NCBI GenBank assembly: GCA_963697285.1
Contig: CAVONI010000006.1
Coordinates: forward strand, 1-64,000
Length of the DNA: 64,000 nucleotides
Origin: JAEUQQ01 sp963697285
Lineage (GTDB): Bacteria; Acidobacteriota; Vicinamibacteria; Vicinamibacterales; JAFNAJ01
Direction: 5' to 3'
Shown: positions 28,258 to 38,582 of the stretch, in pieces
How positions within the stretch are numbered: position 1 is the stretch's first letter
Layout: the number at the start of each line of letters is the position of its first letter
The notes under the pieces: generated by a model
What the model saw: only the letters and a program-made list of their open reading frames with translations
Database searches by the model: none
What the model was told of the DNA's origin: nothing
Program-made: the position numbers and the translations under genes

Positions 28258-29892
28258 ATGGACCCGCTCTCACACTCGGCCACGCGTGCCCGCCTGTGTG
28301 CGCGCCTCGTCGTCTTTGCCGTGGCCGTGTCGGTCGTCGGCGCCGGCCTGCGCTGGGGCACGTGGTCGGCCGGCAGCGCCGACGCCCACGGCTACGTCAG
28401 CCAGGCCGCACTGTGGCTGACGGGTGACCTCGTCGTCCGCGAGCCGATGGCCGTGTCGTTCCCCTGGGACAACGCCGCGTGGACGCTCGCGCCCCTTGGG
28501 TTCAGGCCGGGCATCGCGCCCGGCACCCTCGTCCCGATCTACCCGGCGGGTCTGCCACTCGTCATGGCATTGTTCCTCTGGCTTGGCGGATCGGCCGCCG
28601 TGTACCTCGTCGTGCCGCTCTTCGGCGGCCTCGCCATCGCCGCGTGCGCGATCGTGGCGAGGCGCCTGACCGGCGCCCCGTCGAGCGGCCCGATCGCCGC
28701 ACTCCTGCTGGCGACGAGCCCGACGTTCCTCTTCTCGCTCATGTGGCCGATGAGCGACGTGCCCGCCTGCAGTCTCTGGATCACAGCCATCGCGCTCACG
28801 ACCAGTTCGGGTGTTGCGTCGGCGATCGGCGCAGGCGCGGTGGCGGCACTGGCCGTGCTCACGCGGCCCAACCTGGTGCCGGTCGCCATCGCCCCCGCGC
28901 TCTTCCTCGCGTGGCGCGTGTTCAGCAGCCCGGCAGGGCGTCGCCAGGCCTGGATCCGCCTGACGTCCTACTGCGCAGCCACGGCCACGGGATGCCTGGC
29001 CGTGGCGGCCATCCACACGTGGCTTTACGGCTCACCGTTGCGCACCGGCTACGGCCACGTGTCGCAGATCTACGATTGGTCGCGGTTGCCGGCGACGGCA
29101 CAGGGCTTCGGTCTCCGTCCGCTCAGCGTCGAACCAGGACTGATGGTGCTCGCGGTGATTGGCGCGGTCGTCGCCCTCCGCACGACGCGAACCGGCAGCG
29201 ACTCGTCGGCGGCGTCGGTGCCTCGGCCCATGGTGCCGACCGGTGCGACGTCGTGGCTGCTGCTCGGGCTCGTGGCCGGCGTGCTGATCGCGTACGCGTT
29301 CTACGTCTCGTTCCCCGAGTGGTGGTACCTGCGCCTGCTGCTGCCGGCGTTCCCTGCCGCGGCGGTCTTCGCGGCCACGGCAGTGACGTGGCTTGCGCAG
29401 CGTGCGCCTCGCCGGTGGCAGGCACCCGTCGCCGCACTGCTGGTGGCCGGCGTCGCCGCCCTGGGCGTGTACGAGGCGCGACAGCGAGGCGTCTTCGCGC
29501 TGCGCCAATCAGAGCAGCGCTACGAGACCGTGGCACGCTTCGCCAGCCGCGCGCTGCCCGACAACGCCGTCTTCTTCGCGTTCCAGGAGAGCGGCAGCCT
29601 GCGCTACTACGCGGGCCGCACCGTCCTGAGGTTCGACATCCTCGAGCCGCGCTGGTTCAACGAGGCCATCAGCAAGCTGCGCACGAGAGGCTACCGTCCG
29701 TACTTCGTGATCGAGTCGAGCGAGACCGACCTGTTCAAGGCGCGGATGCGGGTCTTCAGCCCCCTCGGTCAACTCGACTGGCCGCCGATGGCAGAGTGGC
29801 AGGGACCGATCACGGTCCGCATCTACGATCCCGCCGACCGCGATCGATGGCGCCTGGGGCAGCACGTGGTCACGCGGCGGATCACGCCGTGA
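28258..29892 (+). CDS. Polytopic GT39-like (ArnT/PMT-type) membrane glycosyltransferase
   Basis: This is a 544-residue membrane protein with roughly ten hydrophobic helices and a C-terminal soluble domain, as in GT-C enzymes that use polyprenyl-phosphate sugars. Early GSADAHGYVSQAALWLTGD carries the acidic loop position expected after the first helix. The C-terminal part (YETVARFASRALPDNAVFF, SLRYYAGRTVLRFD) is typical of Acidobacteriota GT39-like proteins. It would act at the periplasmic face. The stop overlaps the GTG of the next GT gene by four bases. The ATG at 28258 is chosen over a GTG at 28243; neither has a strong ribosome site. Confidence 0.78.
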   Translation: MDPLSHSATRARLCARLVVFAVAVSVVGAGLRWGTWSAGSADAHGYVSQAALWLTGDLVVREPMAVSFPWDNAAWTLAPLGFRPGIAPGTLVPIYPAGLPLVMALFLWLGGSAAVYLVVPLFGGLAIAACAIVARRLTGAPSSGPIAALLLATSPTFLFSLMWPMSDVPACSLWITAIALTTSSGVASAIGAGAVAALAVLTRPNLVPVAIAPALFLAWRVFSSPAGRRQAWIRLTSYCAATATGCLAVAAIHTWLYGSPLRTGYGHVSQIYDWSRLPATAQGFGLRPLSVEPGLMVLAVIGAVVALRTTRTGSDSSAASVPRPMVPTGATSWLLLGLVAGVLIAYAFYVSFPEWWYLRLLLPAFPAAAVFAATAVTWLAQRAPRRWQAPVAALLVAGVAALGVYEARQRGVFALRQSEQRYETVARFASRALPDNAVFFAFQESGSLRYYAGRTVLRFDILEPRWFNEAISKLRTRGYRPYFVIESSETDLFKARMRVFSPLGQLDWPPMAEWQGPITVRIYDPADRDRWRLGQHVVTRRITP

Positions 29893-31048
29893 GCCAGACG
29901 CCCCCGAACGACCGCGACGGCCGCCGCCCGAATGCGGTGTCCGCGAATCCCAGGCACCCTGCCGATCGCGACGCCAGGCGCCTGCGCGTGGCGTTCCTGC
30001 CCGCGTGGCCAGACAACCCTTACCAGGAACTCCTGGCCGCCGGTCTCGCGCCATGCGACGTGGACGTCGCCATGACCGAGAGGCAATTGTGGTTCCTGCG
30101 GTCGGTCTGGCGCGGGGGACGGCCCGACGTGGTGCACCTCCACGCGCCGGATCACTTCATCGTCTACCGCAACGGATGGGGCCGCGCGGCGATCGCGCTC
30201 GCGGCGTTCGTCGCGCAGCTTGCGCTGCTCCGCCTGCTCGGCGTCGCCATCGTCTGGACGGTGCACGATCTCGTGAATCACGAAGGCCTGTATCCGGACC
30301 TCGACGCGCGGTGCCGACGCCTGACTGCACGGCTGGCAGGCGCAGTGATCGTGCACTGCGAGGCAGCGCGCCGCGCGGTCGCCGGCACGACACCCGTCGA
30401 TCGACACGAGCCGCCTGCACGTGGTCGCCCACGGGCACTATCGCGATCGCTATCCGCAACGTCGCATGCGGGCGCGGCGAGGCGCGGTCGGCCCTCGCCC
30501 TCCCCGCAGAGGGCAGGATGTTGCTCTTCCTCGGCAACCTTCGTCGTTACAAGGGTGTCGAAGCGCTGATCGCGACGTTCGGTCGTCTCGATCGCCCGGG
30601 CACGACGCTCGTCATCGCGGGTCAGCCCTTCGACCAGCACATCGCCGACGACCTCGCCGCACGCGCGGCAGGTCGCCCGGACGTGATCGTGCGGCCCGAC
30701 TACGTCCCCGATCGCCTTCTGACCACCTACCTGCGCGCCGCCGACGCCGTCGTGTGCCCCTTCACCGGTTCGCTCACGTCGGGATCCGTTGCCCTCGCGC
30801 TGTCGTTCGGCACGCCCTGCGTGGCTCCTCGAATCGGCTGCATTCCCGCGATGGTGGGCGAAGACGACGAGCTGCTCTACGATGCGAACGAGCCCGACGG
30901 CCTGCTCACGGCGCTGAGGCGCGCCGTGGACGCGGGCGAGCGCCTCGTCGACATCGGCCGGTGCCACCAGGCACGCATGCTCGGGTGCGGTTGGGATGCC
31001 ATCGGCCGCGCAACGAAGGCAGCGTATCAGCGTGCGATGACGGGATAG
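29889..31048 (+). CDS. GT4-family glycosyltransferase (two frameshifts)
   Basis: This is a cytoplasmic GT-B enzyme of about 385 residues. The N-terminal domain (LRVAFLPAWPDNPYQELL, PDVVHLHAPDHF, VWTVHDLVNHEG) and the C-terminal nucleotide-sugar domain (MLLFLGNLRRYKGVEALI, VALALSFGTPCVAPRIG) are in different frames, with a short middle piece RLHVVAHGHYRDRYPQ in the third. Removing one base at about 30398-30403 and one G at 30470-30472 gives one frame of 386 codons. The GTG start overlaps the membrane GT gene (GTGA). Its 3' end overlaps the convergent bimodular GT gene by 22 bases. Sugar specificity is unknown; the inverting/retaining GT4 fold is clear. Confidence 0.78.
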
Positions 31049-33233
31049 GGCGCGCGGAACGCCGACCAGTCGCACGCCGCCGCGCGCAGACTTCGCGCGT
31101 AGATGCGCCCGACCACCTCCCACGAGTCCGCCGACACGCGGGCCGTGGCGTTCGCCACGAGCCGCGACCGCAACGCCTCGTCCTCGAGCAGGTGGGTGAT
31201 GCCCCGCGCCAGGGCCGCCGGCGTCGCTCGCTTCACGACGTGGACGGCGTCGGCGAGATCCGAGAACACCGGCACGTCGGTCGCCACCACGGGCCGCCGC
31301 GAGGCCAGGGCGGCGCGCAAGGCCGCACTCGAGGAGTCAATCGTCTTCCGATAGGGCAGGACAATGACGTCGCACGCCTGCAGGAGCGTCGCGGTCTCGT
31401 GCGGTGCGAGGAAGTCGGTGACGAGGTGGCACCGATTGTCGAGACCGTGCCGACGCACGGCGTCCTGGCACTGCGCGAGGTACGCGGCGGAGTCGGCCGA
31501 CGGATAGACCGCCGTCGCCGCGACGAGCACGATGCGCGGATACCGCCGCCGCAGCCGCGCCACCGATGCGATCAGCTCGAGCACGCCCTTGTGCGGACGG
31601 AGGAACCCGAAGGTTCCGACGACCGGGTCGCCCGTGATGCCGAGCGCACGTCGCACGTCCACCGCCGCCTGTGTGCCCACTCGCGGACAGCCCTGGGGCA
31701 GCATCGTGACGTTGTCGCGCAGCCCGAGGCCCGCCAGCCGCCGGCGATCGATCTCGGTGTGCACGAACAGTCGGGTGATCGCTGCGAGCCCGCGCACGGC
31801 GTCGGCGTCGGGTCGCGCCCCGCGCACCGAGTGCAGCGTCATGAAGACGCGGCGGCAATCCGCACGCAAGGCCGCGAGGGCATCGACCTGCGCACTCCCC
31901 CAGAGGTTCAGATGGCTCTGCAGGTGCACCACCTGGAGGTCGAGTCGCCGCGCTTCGGTCACGACGCCGGAGAGGTCGGTTGGCCACGCATCGCGCCAGC
32001 ACCGGATCGCGGCGGGCTCCCGACCGCTCCCTCGCCACGGCGGGCTCGCGACGAGGCCGTCCGCGTCATCGCGATGCGGGGCGAGGATCGTCCACTCGAT
32101 GGCGGCCTCGTGGGTCGCCTCGATCAACTGGCGGCTGTACTCGGCGATGCCGCACCGTTCGTTCCACGTGGTCACCATCCCCACGCGCAGGGGATGGGCG
32201 CGCGAGGCATCGACCGCCTGCATGAACGCGATCGATCGCGTCGCGGCGCGTGGCCACGTGAACGAGGCGCGCACGTGCGCGGCGGCGTGTTCCACCCGGC
32301 GCTCGAGGGCGGCAGCATCGCGTCGCTCGAACACGTCGCGCATCGCGCGGCGCAAGGCGCCTTCGTCGGGTTCGGCCCACTCGGCGTCCTCGACGCGAAA
32401 CGGGCTGCGCGAGCGCTGCAGCGTCACCGGCACGAGCACGGCGGTGTCGTCGGTGCAGAAGTCGGCGTGCCCGCTGCAGGCGCTCGCGATGACCGGCACC
32501 TTCGCGAGCATCGCCTCGGCCACCGGCAGCCCGAACCCTTCGGCGCGCGCGGGGTGGACGAGGCACGACGCGGCGGCATAGAGCCGGCGCATCGACTCGA
32601 CGTCGAAGTCTTCGTCGATATGGAGGATCGTGGGACGACCGAAACCCGTCCACCTGGCCCGGCGCACGTGCCGCGCGGTGAGGTGGTCGTACTGCGGCAA
32701 GGTCTTGATGACGAGCGCGACGTCTTCGCGGCTCGAGAACTCCCGCGAGAACGCGCGGATGAGGACGTCGCACGCCTTGCGTGGAAAGCCGGTGCTGACG
32801 TGCAGGAACCGGAACCGTTTCGCTGTCGGCAAAAGCAGCGGCAGCGGCGTGAGAGGCGCGCCGTCGGATGGCGACACCGCCACGCCGTAGGGCACCACGC
32901 CGACCGGCACGCACACGCCCGACCGCTCGACCACGTCGCGGACGTGCGCCGACGGCACAAGCAGCGCGTCGCAATGGCGGTTGAAGGCCTGGGCCCATGC
33001 GGCGGGGATGCGGGAGTCTTCCCACGCGAAGTAGAAGTAGTTCCGCCCTGTCTCGAGGAGGCCGTCGAAGTGCGGCGGGTAGATGTTGCGGACGAGATGC
33101 GTCGGTCTCGGCCGTGGCAACGCCCGTGCGCGCCGTCACCCCGGGCACCGCCGGCGAGTGCCTCTGCAAACAGCCGGTTCACGATGGCGAGACTGGCCGA
33201 GGTCGCGTCGGGCCCCTCGACGACGACGTGCAT
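31027..33233 (-). CDS. Bimodular GT4-type glycosyltransferase (two frameshifts)
   Basis: This is a protein of about 734 residues with two GT-B modules. Module 1 has RPTHLVRNIYPPHFDGLL, LHVSTGFPRKACDVLI and the C-terminal EGFGLPVAEAMLAKVPVIAS. Module 2 has VGMVTTWNERCGIAEYS, GTFGFLRPHKGVLELI and SSSAALRAALASRRPVVATD. Tandem modules often add two successive sugars in O-antigen or exopolysaccharide synthesis. The first 30 or so residues (from ATG 33233, HVVVEGPDATSASLAIVN) are out of frame with the rest. One extra base in CCCC (33139-33142) and one in GGCC (33110-33113) explain it, and the repaired segment reads GARVTARTGVATPRPTHLV. Longer starts to 33369 exist. Confidence 0.76.
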
Positions 33234-33397
33234 CGCGCGGGGCAGCGCCGGGCTGCCGGGGCTGCCGGCGCCGGCCGCGACAGGATGCGGGTGCGCGCGC
33301 ATGATCGCAGGCGGAAGCGCCCGTACGAGCGCCACCAGCGAAGGGGCGGCCGTGTGCATCTGGGCTATCATACCGCCCCCGTCGGCGGGGCCTCGGC

Positions 33398-34742
33398 GTG
33401 CCCGGTCGATGCGGAGAAGGGTTGCCATCCGCGGTGCGTGTTCCCGACACCGGCCCGCCCGGGCGGTCGAGTCTCCTCGTGATTGCCGAGCGGTTGCCCA
33501 GGCCCGACGAGTCGTCTGGCAGCAACCGCCTGCTGGCGATGCTGGGGCTGCTGGCGCCGCTGGCGGCCATCGACCTCTGGGTCGAGCGCGACGAGACCGA
33601 GGGCTGGCACGCGCTGCCGGCCGTGCGTCTCGATGCTGACCGTCGCCGCCTGGCCGCGATCGGCGTGAGGGTGCTGCCGCACTCATGGGGCGCGCTGCGC
33701 GACGCGCTCGACACCACGTCTGTACGACACTGCGCTCTTCGAGTTCCACGACATGGCCGCCAGGTACCTGCCGATCGTCCGCGACCGGCTCCCCGATGCC
33801 CGGCTGGTGATCGACTCCGTTGACGTCCACTTTGCGCGGCTCGCGGCAGGGGCCGGCATCGGTGCCGTGCAACGGCAGATGGTCGAGCACATGCGCAAGC
33901 GTGAAACGTCCGCGTACCGCCGTGCCGACGCGGTGCTGGTCGTGTCGCGCGAAGACGAAGCGACACTCGCTGCACTGAGCGGCATGCCCCCGCTCGTGTT
34001 CGTGCCCAACATCGTCGTGCCGCGCCCGCGGAAAGAGCGTCTGCGCGCGTCGGAGGCGATCTTCGTCGGGCACTTCCACCACGCTCCCAATGTCGATGGC
34101 ATCTCGTGGTTCGTCCGCGACGTGTGGCCGCGCGTGCGCGCGCGCCACCCCGCGGCGCGTGTTGCGGTGATTGGCAGCTATGCACCCGCGGAGGTCCGTG
34201 CCCTCGGCACTGTGCCGGGCGTCGAAGTGCTCGGATACGTCGCGGACCTCGAGGCACACCTCGATCGCGCTGCGGTCGCCATCGCGCCGCTGCGATACGG
34301 TGCCGGGATGAAGGGCAAGGTCACCGACGCGATGGCTGGCGGCCTGCCCGTCGTATCGACGAGCACTGGCGCACAGGGCCTCGGCGCAGTCGCGGGTCGC
34401 GATCTGCTGGTGGCTGATCAACCCGACGCCTTCGCCTCGGCGCTGGGCGACCTCTTCGATCACCCGGACCGTGCCGCGGCGATCGGTCTGGCCGGACAGC
34501 GTCTCGTGTCTGCACTCTGTTCGCCCGAACGAGTCGCCGGAACGATGCGCGCCCTCGTCGATGCCGCCCCCTCGTCGCGTGATGTCGAACGAGCGTCGCG
34601 ACCGCGACGCGGAGTCGTCGCCAGGTGCGTCTGCCGCTTACGCACCGCGTTGCACTACCACCTGATCACGGCGGCCCGCCGCCAGGTCAAGCTGTGGCGA
34701 TCGCTCCACGCATGGCCAGCCTCCGGCGCGAACAACGCATGA
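33398..34742 (+). CDS. GT4-family glycosyltransferase (one frameshift)
   Basis: This is a GT-B enzyme of about 447 residues. LLVIAERLPRPDESSGSNRL starts the N-terminal domain, and DTALFEFHDMAARYLP, AIFVGHFHHAPNVDGISWF and GAGMKGKVTDAMAGGLPVVS give the C-terminal sugar-nucleotide site. The two halves join if one base is removed next to GTAC at 33722-33725. The start is uncertain: GTG at 33398 or 33434 are both possible and no clear ribosome site separates them. The last residues carry a basic amphipathic stretch. It overlaps the following bimodular GT2 gene (ATGA) and is probably cotranscribed with it. It may add sugars to a surface polysaccharide; specificity is unknown. Confidence 0.76.
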
Positions 34743-36619
34743 GCCTTCCCGTCACGGTGGTCGTGTGCACCAGGAACCCGGGAAGCCGCATCCGGTCCAC
34801 GGTCGCGTCGGTGCTCGGTGATGAGAGCGGCGTGTCACTGGTCCTCGTGGATCAGAGCGACGACGAGGACGTGGTGCGGGTGCTGGGCGAGTGGGCCAGC
34901 CATCCGCGCTTCGTGAGGGTGCCTTGCTCGGGACGCGGCCTGGCGCTCGCCCGCAACGTCGGCGTCCGTGCGACGTCAACGCCGATCGTCGCCTTCACCG
35001 ACGACGACTGCGTCGCCACGCCTGGGTGGGCGACCGAGATCGCACACCCGTTCGCGGAGCACGATCGCATCGCCCTCGTCTTCGGCACGGTGAAGCCCGC
35101 ACCGTTCGATCCGGCCCTCGGATTCCTCCCAAGTTACTCGCGGGCGACGCCGGTGCTCGCCACCTCGATCTTCGACAAGCACCTCGTCGAGGGGATCGGC
35201 GCGTCGATGGCCGTGCGCCGGACGGCGTGGGAGCACCTGCACGGCTTCGACGAAGCCCTTGGCGCCGGCAGCGCGATGCATTCAGCCGAGGAGACCGACT
35301 TCGTGATGCGGGCGCTCCTCGCCGGCTACTTCGTGAGCGAGACCACTGGCGCCACCGTTGTCCATGCCGGGTTCCGCACGCTGGCAATGGCGCCCATGGT
35401 GCTTGGCGGCTACCTGTTCGGCATCGGCGCCTCGCTGGCCAAGCTCGCCAGGCTCGGGCACTGGCAGGTGCTGGCGGTCGCCGCGCGGCTTGCCCTCCGC
35501 TGGACCGTTGCGCGGCCCGTCGTCGACATGGGCCGCACGTCGCATCGGCGCGCGAGGCTGTTCGGCTTCCTGAAGGGCGTCGCGACGGGTCTGGTCACGC
35601 CGGTTGACAGACGCACCGGCCACTTCTGCCCTCGGCCGGCCGATGCGACGCCCGCGGCCACGTCGCGCGGATCGCTCGACGACGTGCCGCGCTCGGTCGC
35701 GATCGAGGCGATCATCGCAGACCGCTCGCCCGCTACGCTGCCCGCCGGCACGTCGGCTCCCACGAGCGAACGCGTCTCGATCGTCCTGCCCAACTGGAAC
35801 GGCCGGGCGTTCCTCGCCAGGGCGCTCGAATCGCTCGTCGCGCGCACCAGCCATCCCTACGAGCTGATCGTCGTGGACAACGGGTCGACCGACGGATCGC
35901 CGGCGTTCATCCGCGATTTCTTCCTGGCGCATCCCGAGGTGGATGCCCGGTTGATCGCGAACCCGGTCAATCGGTACTTCAGCACGGCCTGCAACCAGGG
36001 CTTCCAGGCGGCGTCGCCCGACTCGAAGTACCTGGCGCTGTACTGCAACGACGTCGAGGCGACCAGCGACACGTGGCTCCAGGACCTCGTGCTGGCGATT
36101 CAGCGCGACGACACCATCGCGGCCGGGCAGGCGATGATCAAGCCGATCACCGACCGGTATCGTGGCGTGTTCGCGAGCTACGATCCCGTCTACGCCGACC
36201 CCCAGACGTCGCGGCGCATGATCGCGCTGCTGCGTGAACCCGGGGCCATGCACCTCGAGGGTCACTGCTTCCTGCTGAAGCGCGCGCTCGTGCAGCACAC
36301 CGGGCTGTACCTGCACACGGGGCCCTTCGAGCAGTACCACTCCGACTGGGAACTCTACGTGCGCTTCGCCGCGTTCGGGTACCGCATCGCCCCGGTCGAC
36401 CTGAAGGTCCATCACTGGCACAGCGTGTCGGAGTTGATTGCGTTCCACCCCGAACTCTACGACCACCTGGTCGGACGGCTCGACGACCCGGACTACGTCG
36501 CGCGCAGCCTTGCCGAGGGACGCCCGATGTACGAGGCCGAGTCGGGATTCCGTGGCAAGTACCCCACGAGGCGCGCCCGCCTGATCGCACGACTCAGGGG
36601 TCGGATCGGAAAGGCATGA
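34739..36619 (+). CDS. Bimodular GT2-family glycosyltransferase
   Basis: This 626-residue protein has two GT-A modules. Module 1 (about 1-280) has VTVVVCTRNPG, VALVDQSDD-like acidic strand LVLVDQSDDED and IVAFTDDDCVATPGWA with the metal-binding DxD. Module 2 (about 345-600) has VSIVLPNWNGRAFLARAL, LIVVDNGSTDGSP and CNDVEATSDTWLQD. A hydrophobic segment near 225-260 may bring it to the membrane. It starts at ATG 34739, overlapping the previous GT by four bases. Tandem GT2 modules are common in rhamnan and O-antigen assembly. The reading frame is intact. Confidence 0.85.
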   Translation: MSLPVTVVVCTRNPGSRIRSTVASVLGDESGVSLVLVDQSDDEDVVRVLGEWASHPRFVRVPCSGRGLALARNVGVRATSTPIVAFTDDDCVATPGWATEIAHPFAEHDRIALVFGTVKPAPFDPALGFLPSYSRATPVLATSIFDKHLVEGIGASMAVRRTAWEHLHGFDEALGAGSAMHSAEETDFVMRALLAGYFVSETTGATVVHAGFRTLAMAPMVLGGYLFGIGASLAKLARLGHWQVLAVAARLALRWTVARPVVDMGRTSHRRARLFGFLKGVATGLVTPVDRRTGHFCPRPADATPAATSRGSLDDVPRSVAIEAIIADRSPATLPAGTSAPTSERVSIVLPNWNGRAFLARALESLVARTSHPYELIVVDNGSTDGSPAFIRDFFLAHPEVDARLIANPVNRYFSTACNQGFQAASPDSKYLALYCNDVEATSDTWLQDLVLAIQRDDTIAAGQAMIKPITDRYRGVFASYDPVYADPQTSRRMIALLREPGAMHLEGHCFLLKRALVQHTGLYLHTGPFEQYHSDWELYVRFAAFGYRIAPVDLKVHHWHSVSELIAFHPELYDHLVGRLDDPDYVARSLAEGRPMYEAESGFRGKYPTRRARLIARLRGRIGKA

Positions 36620-37635
36620 GCGCGCCCGTCTTGTCGGTGGTCGTGCCCGCACGCGACGCGTCGTTCGCGCTGCCCCGCTGCCTTGCCGCGATCGGCCGCA
36701 GTGCCCGGGCCGACGTCGAGGTCATCGTCGTGGACGACGGATCGGTCGATGACACGGGAGCGATCGCCGAACAGTTCGGCGCGACGCTCATCAGGCTCGA
36801 CGAGAGCGGCGGACCCGCGCGGGCGAGGAACGTGGGGTGGCGCGCCGCGAAGGGTCAGGTCGTGATGTTCGTGGACGCCGACGTCGAGGTCGCGCCCGGC
36901 GCGGTCTCGCGCGTGCTGGCTGCCTTCGACGCCGACGTCGAACTCTCGGCGATGTTCGGCAGCTACGACGACGAGCCGCGAGGGACGCTGGTGGCCGACT
37001 ATCGCAACCTGCTGCACCACTTCGTGCACCAGCAATCCAACACGGCGAGCGCGTCGTTCTGGGCAGGCTTGGGCGCGGTGCGGCGCTCGGCGCTACTTTC
37101 TGTCGGCGGTTTCGACGAGGCGTTTCGTCGCCCGTCGATCGAGGACATCGACCTGGGCGCGAGGCTGGCCGCCGCCGGTCACCGCATCCGGCTCGACAAG
37201 CAACTCCAGGGCAAGCACCTCAAGTGCTGGACGCTGCTCCAGGTCGTCAGGACCGATGTGCTCGACCGGGCCCTGCCGTGGTCGCGGACCATCCTGCGAC
37301 GCGGCGCGCTGCCGCGCGACCTGAACCTCCGCCGGCATCATCGCCTCAGCGCGTTTCTCGTGTGGCTGGGAGTGGGGCACTTCGCTGCGATTCCTGCGCC
37401 GGTCTCCTCGTCGGTGCGGCTCTGGCTGGCGAGCATCGCGGTCTGCTCGGTGTTCGTCGCCATCGTCGCCAACCTCCGCTTCTATCGGTTCCTTGCAGCA
37501 CGACGCGGCGTGCGCTTCGCGTGCGCGGCGATTCCCCTGCATCTGCTCTACTACGCCTACGCGAGCGCGACTTTCGCGTGGTGCAGCATCGAGCACGTCG
37601 CCGAGCGGCTCTTGAAACCGCGCGACTCCGGCTGA
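36616..37635 (+). CDS. GT2-family glycosyltransferase with C-terminal membrane helices
   Basis: This is a 339-residue protein. The N-terminal GT-A domain has LSVVVPARDASFALPRCLAAI, VIVVDDGSVDDT and VVMFVDADVEV (DxD). FRRPSIEDIDLGARLAAAGH gives the ED acceptor-side acidic motif. Two or more membrane helices follow after about residue 250 (LWLASIAVCSVFVAIVANL). It is probably an inner-membrane enzyme adding sugar to a polyprenyl-linked glycan on the cytoplasmic face. It starts at ATG 36616, overlapping the previous stop (ATGA), and ends the plus-strand GT series. Confidence 0.85.
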   Translation: MSAPVLSVVVPARDASFALPRCLAAIGRSARADVEVIVVDDGSVDDTGAIAEQFGATLIRLDESGGPARARNVGWRAAKGQVVMFVDADVEVAPGAVSRVLAAFDADVELSAMFGSYDDEPRGTLVADYRNLLHHFVHQQSNTASASFWAGLGAVRRSALLSVGGFDEAFRRPSIEDIDLGARLAAAGHRIRLDKQLQGKHLKCWTLLQVVRTDVLDRALPWSRTILRRGALPRDLNLRRHHRLSAFLVWLGVGHFAAIPAPVSSSVRLWLASIAVCSVFVAIVANLRFYRFLAARRGVRFACAAIPLHLLYYAYASATFAWCSIEHVAERLLKPRDSG

Positions 37636-37668
37636 TTCCATCCCCCGTCGCCAGGCCCGCGCCAATTG

Positions 37669-37772
37669 CTCCCGGAGTGATTTCACGCCGGCCTGCTGGC
37701 ACGACACTACCGGAGCCACGTGCACGGCGGCGGCGTGGACAGACGGGCGGCCAGGCGAAATCACTCCGGGAG
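37669..37772. repeat. 16-bp inverted repeat between convergent glycosyltransferase genes
   Basis: CTCCCGGAGTGATTTC at 37669-37684 and its exact complement at 37757-37772 enclose 72 bases, between two convergent genes. The right arm with its flank also forms its own dyad around ACTCC-G-GGAGT. It may end transcription from both sides or be a small mobile relic. No gene is seen in 37636-37784. Confidence 0.55.
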
Positions 37773-37784
37773 TCATTTGGCAGG

Positions 37785-38582
37785 TCAGCGGGCGCTGCCG
37801 CGGAGGTCGCGCAGCAGCATGTGAATCAACGTCGCTCGACACTTCATCCAGGGCACGAACGTCGCTGGCTTCGGCCACGCGCCCGCGTGCCGTTCCTGCA
37901 CCCGGCAGGCGTGGCGGAAGAGCGTCCACGCGTGTCGCGACTGGTTGCCGCGATGCGATCGATACTGCAACGCGAGCCGATGCTCGTAGACGAACGGGCC
38001 CAGGTCGGCGAGCTTGAGGTAGAGGTCCCAGTCGTCGGCGCCCGACACCTGCTCGTCGAATCCGCCTACCTCGCGAAGCGCACCCGTGCAAATCAGCGTC
38101 TGGCCCGGCGATCGGATCCAGTTCTTGCGCCTGAACGCCTTCGCCACGTGCCCACGCGGGCCGTCTGCACGCGGCCACTGGAACGGCCGCTCGAGGCCAA
38201 AGCTCTGCATGTAGCCGTACACGAGCACCGCTTCCGCGGACTGCTGCAGGGCCTGAACTTGCCACGCCAGCTTGTCGGGCGGCCACAGGTCGTCGTGGTC
38301 GAGCAGCGCGATGCAGTCGCCGCGCGCGTGGCGCACGCCGGTGTTCCTCGCCCTCGCGGTTCCGCCGTGCGGCTGCGACACGACCCGAACACGACCCGCG
38401 TCCACGTGCGGCGCGAGCACCGTCAGGGTCTCGTCGGTGGAGCCGTCGTCAACAACGATGACCTCGAGTGGAGCAACAACCTGGTCGAAGACCGACTGAA
38501 GCGTGGCCGGCAACCACGCGGCGCCGTTGCGCGTCGGGATGACCACGCTGACGCTGCACGTCGCACCGGTGACGCCGGTCAT
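37785..38582 (-). CDS. GT2-family glycosyltransferase
   Basis: This is a 265-residue single-module GT-A enzyme: VSVVIPTRNGAAWLPATLQ, VIVVDDGSTDET and CIALLDHDDLWPPDKL (metal-binding DxD) in order. GGFDEQVSGADDWDLYLKLA carries the acceptor-side acidic residues. The ATG at 38582 overlaps the stop of the ABC ATPase gene upstream, so it belongs to the Wzm-Wzt-GT2 unit transcribed leftwards. It probably contributes to the same O-antigen-type polymer that the transporter exports. Basic C-terminal residues may contact the membrane. The donor sugar is unknown. Confidence 0.85.
   Translation of the reverse strand: MTGVTGATCSVSVVIPTRNGAAWLPATLQSVFDQVVAPLEVIVVDDGSTDETLTVLAPHVDAGRVRVVSQPHGGTARARNTGVRHARGDCIALLDHDDLWPPDKLAWQVQALQQSAEAVLVYGYMQSFGLERPFQWPRADGPRGHVAKAFRRKNWIRSPGQTLICTGALREVGGFDEQVSGADDWDLYLKLADLGPFVYEHRLALQYRSHRGNQSRHAWTLFRHACRVQERHAGAWPKPATFVPWMKCRATLIHMLLRDLRGSAR

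Noticed and set aside
29889..31048. Programmed frameshifting in the GT4 gene
   Set aside because: There is no slippery site or stimulator, and the same +1 pattern appears in eight other unrelated loci.
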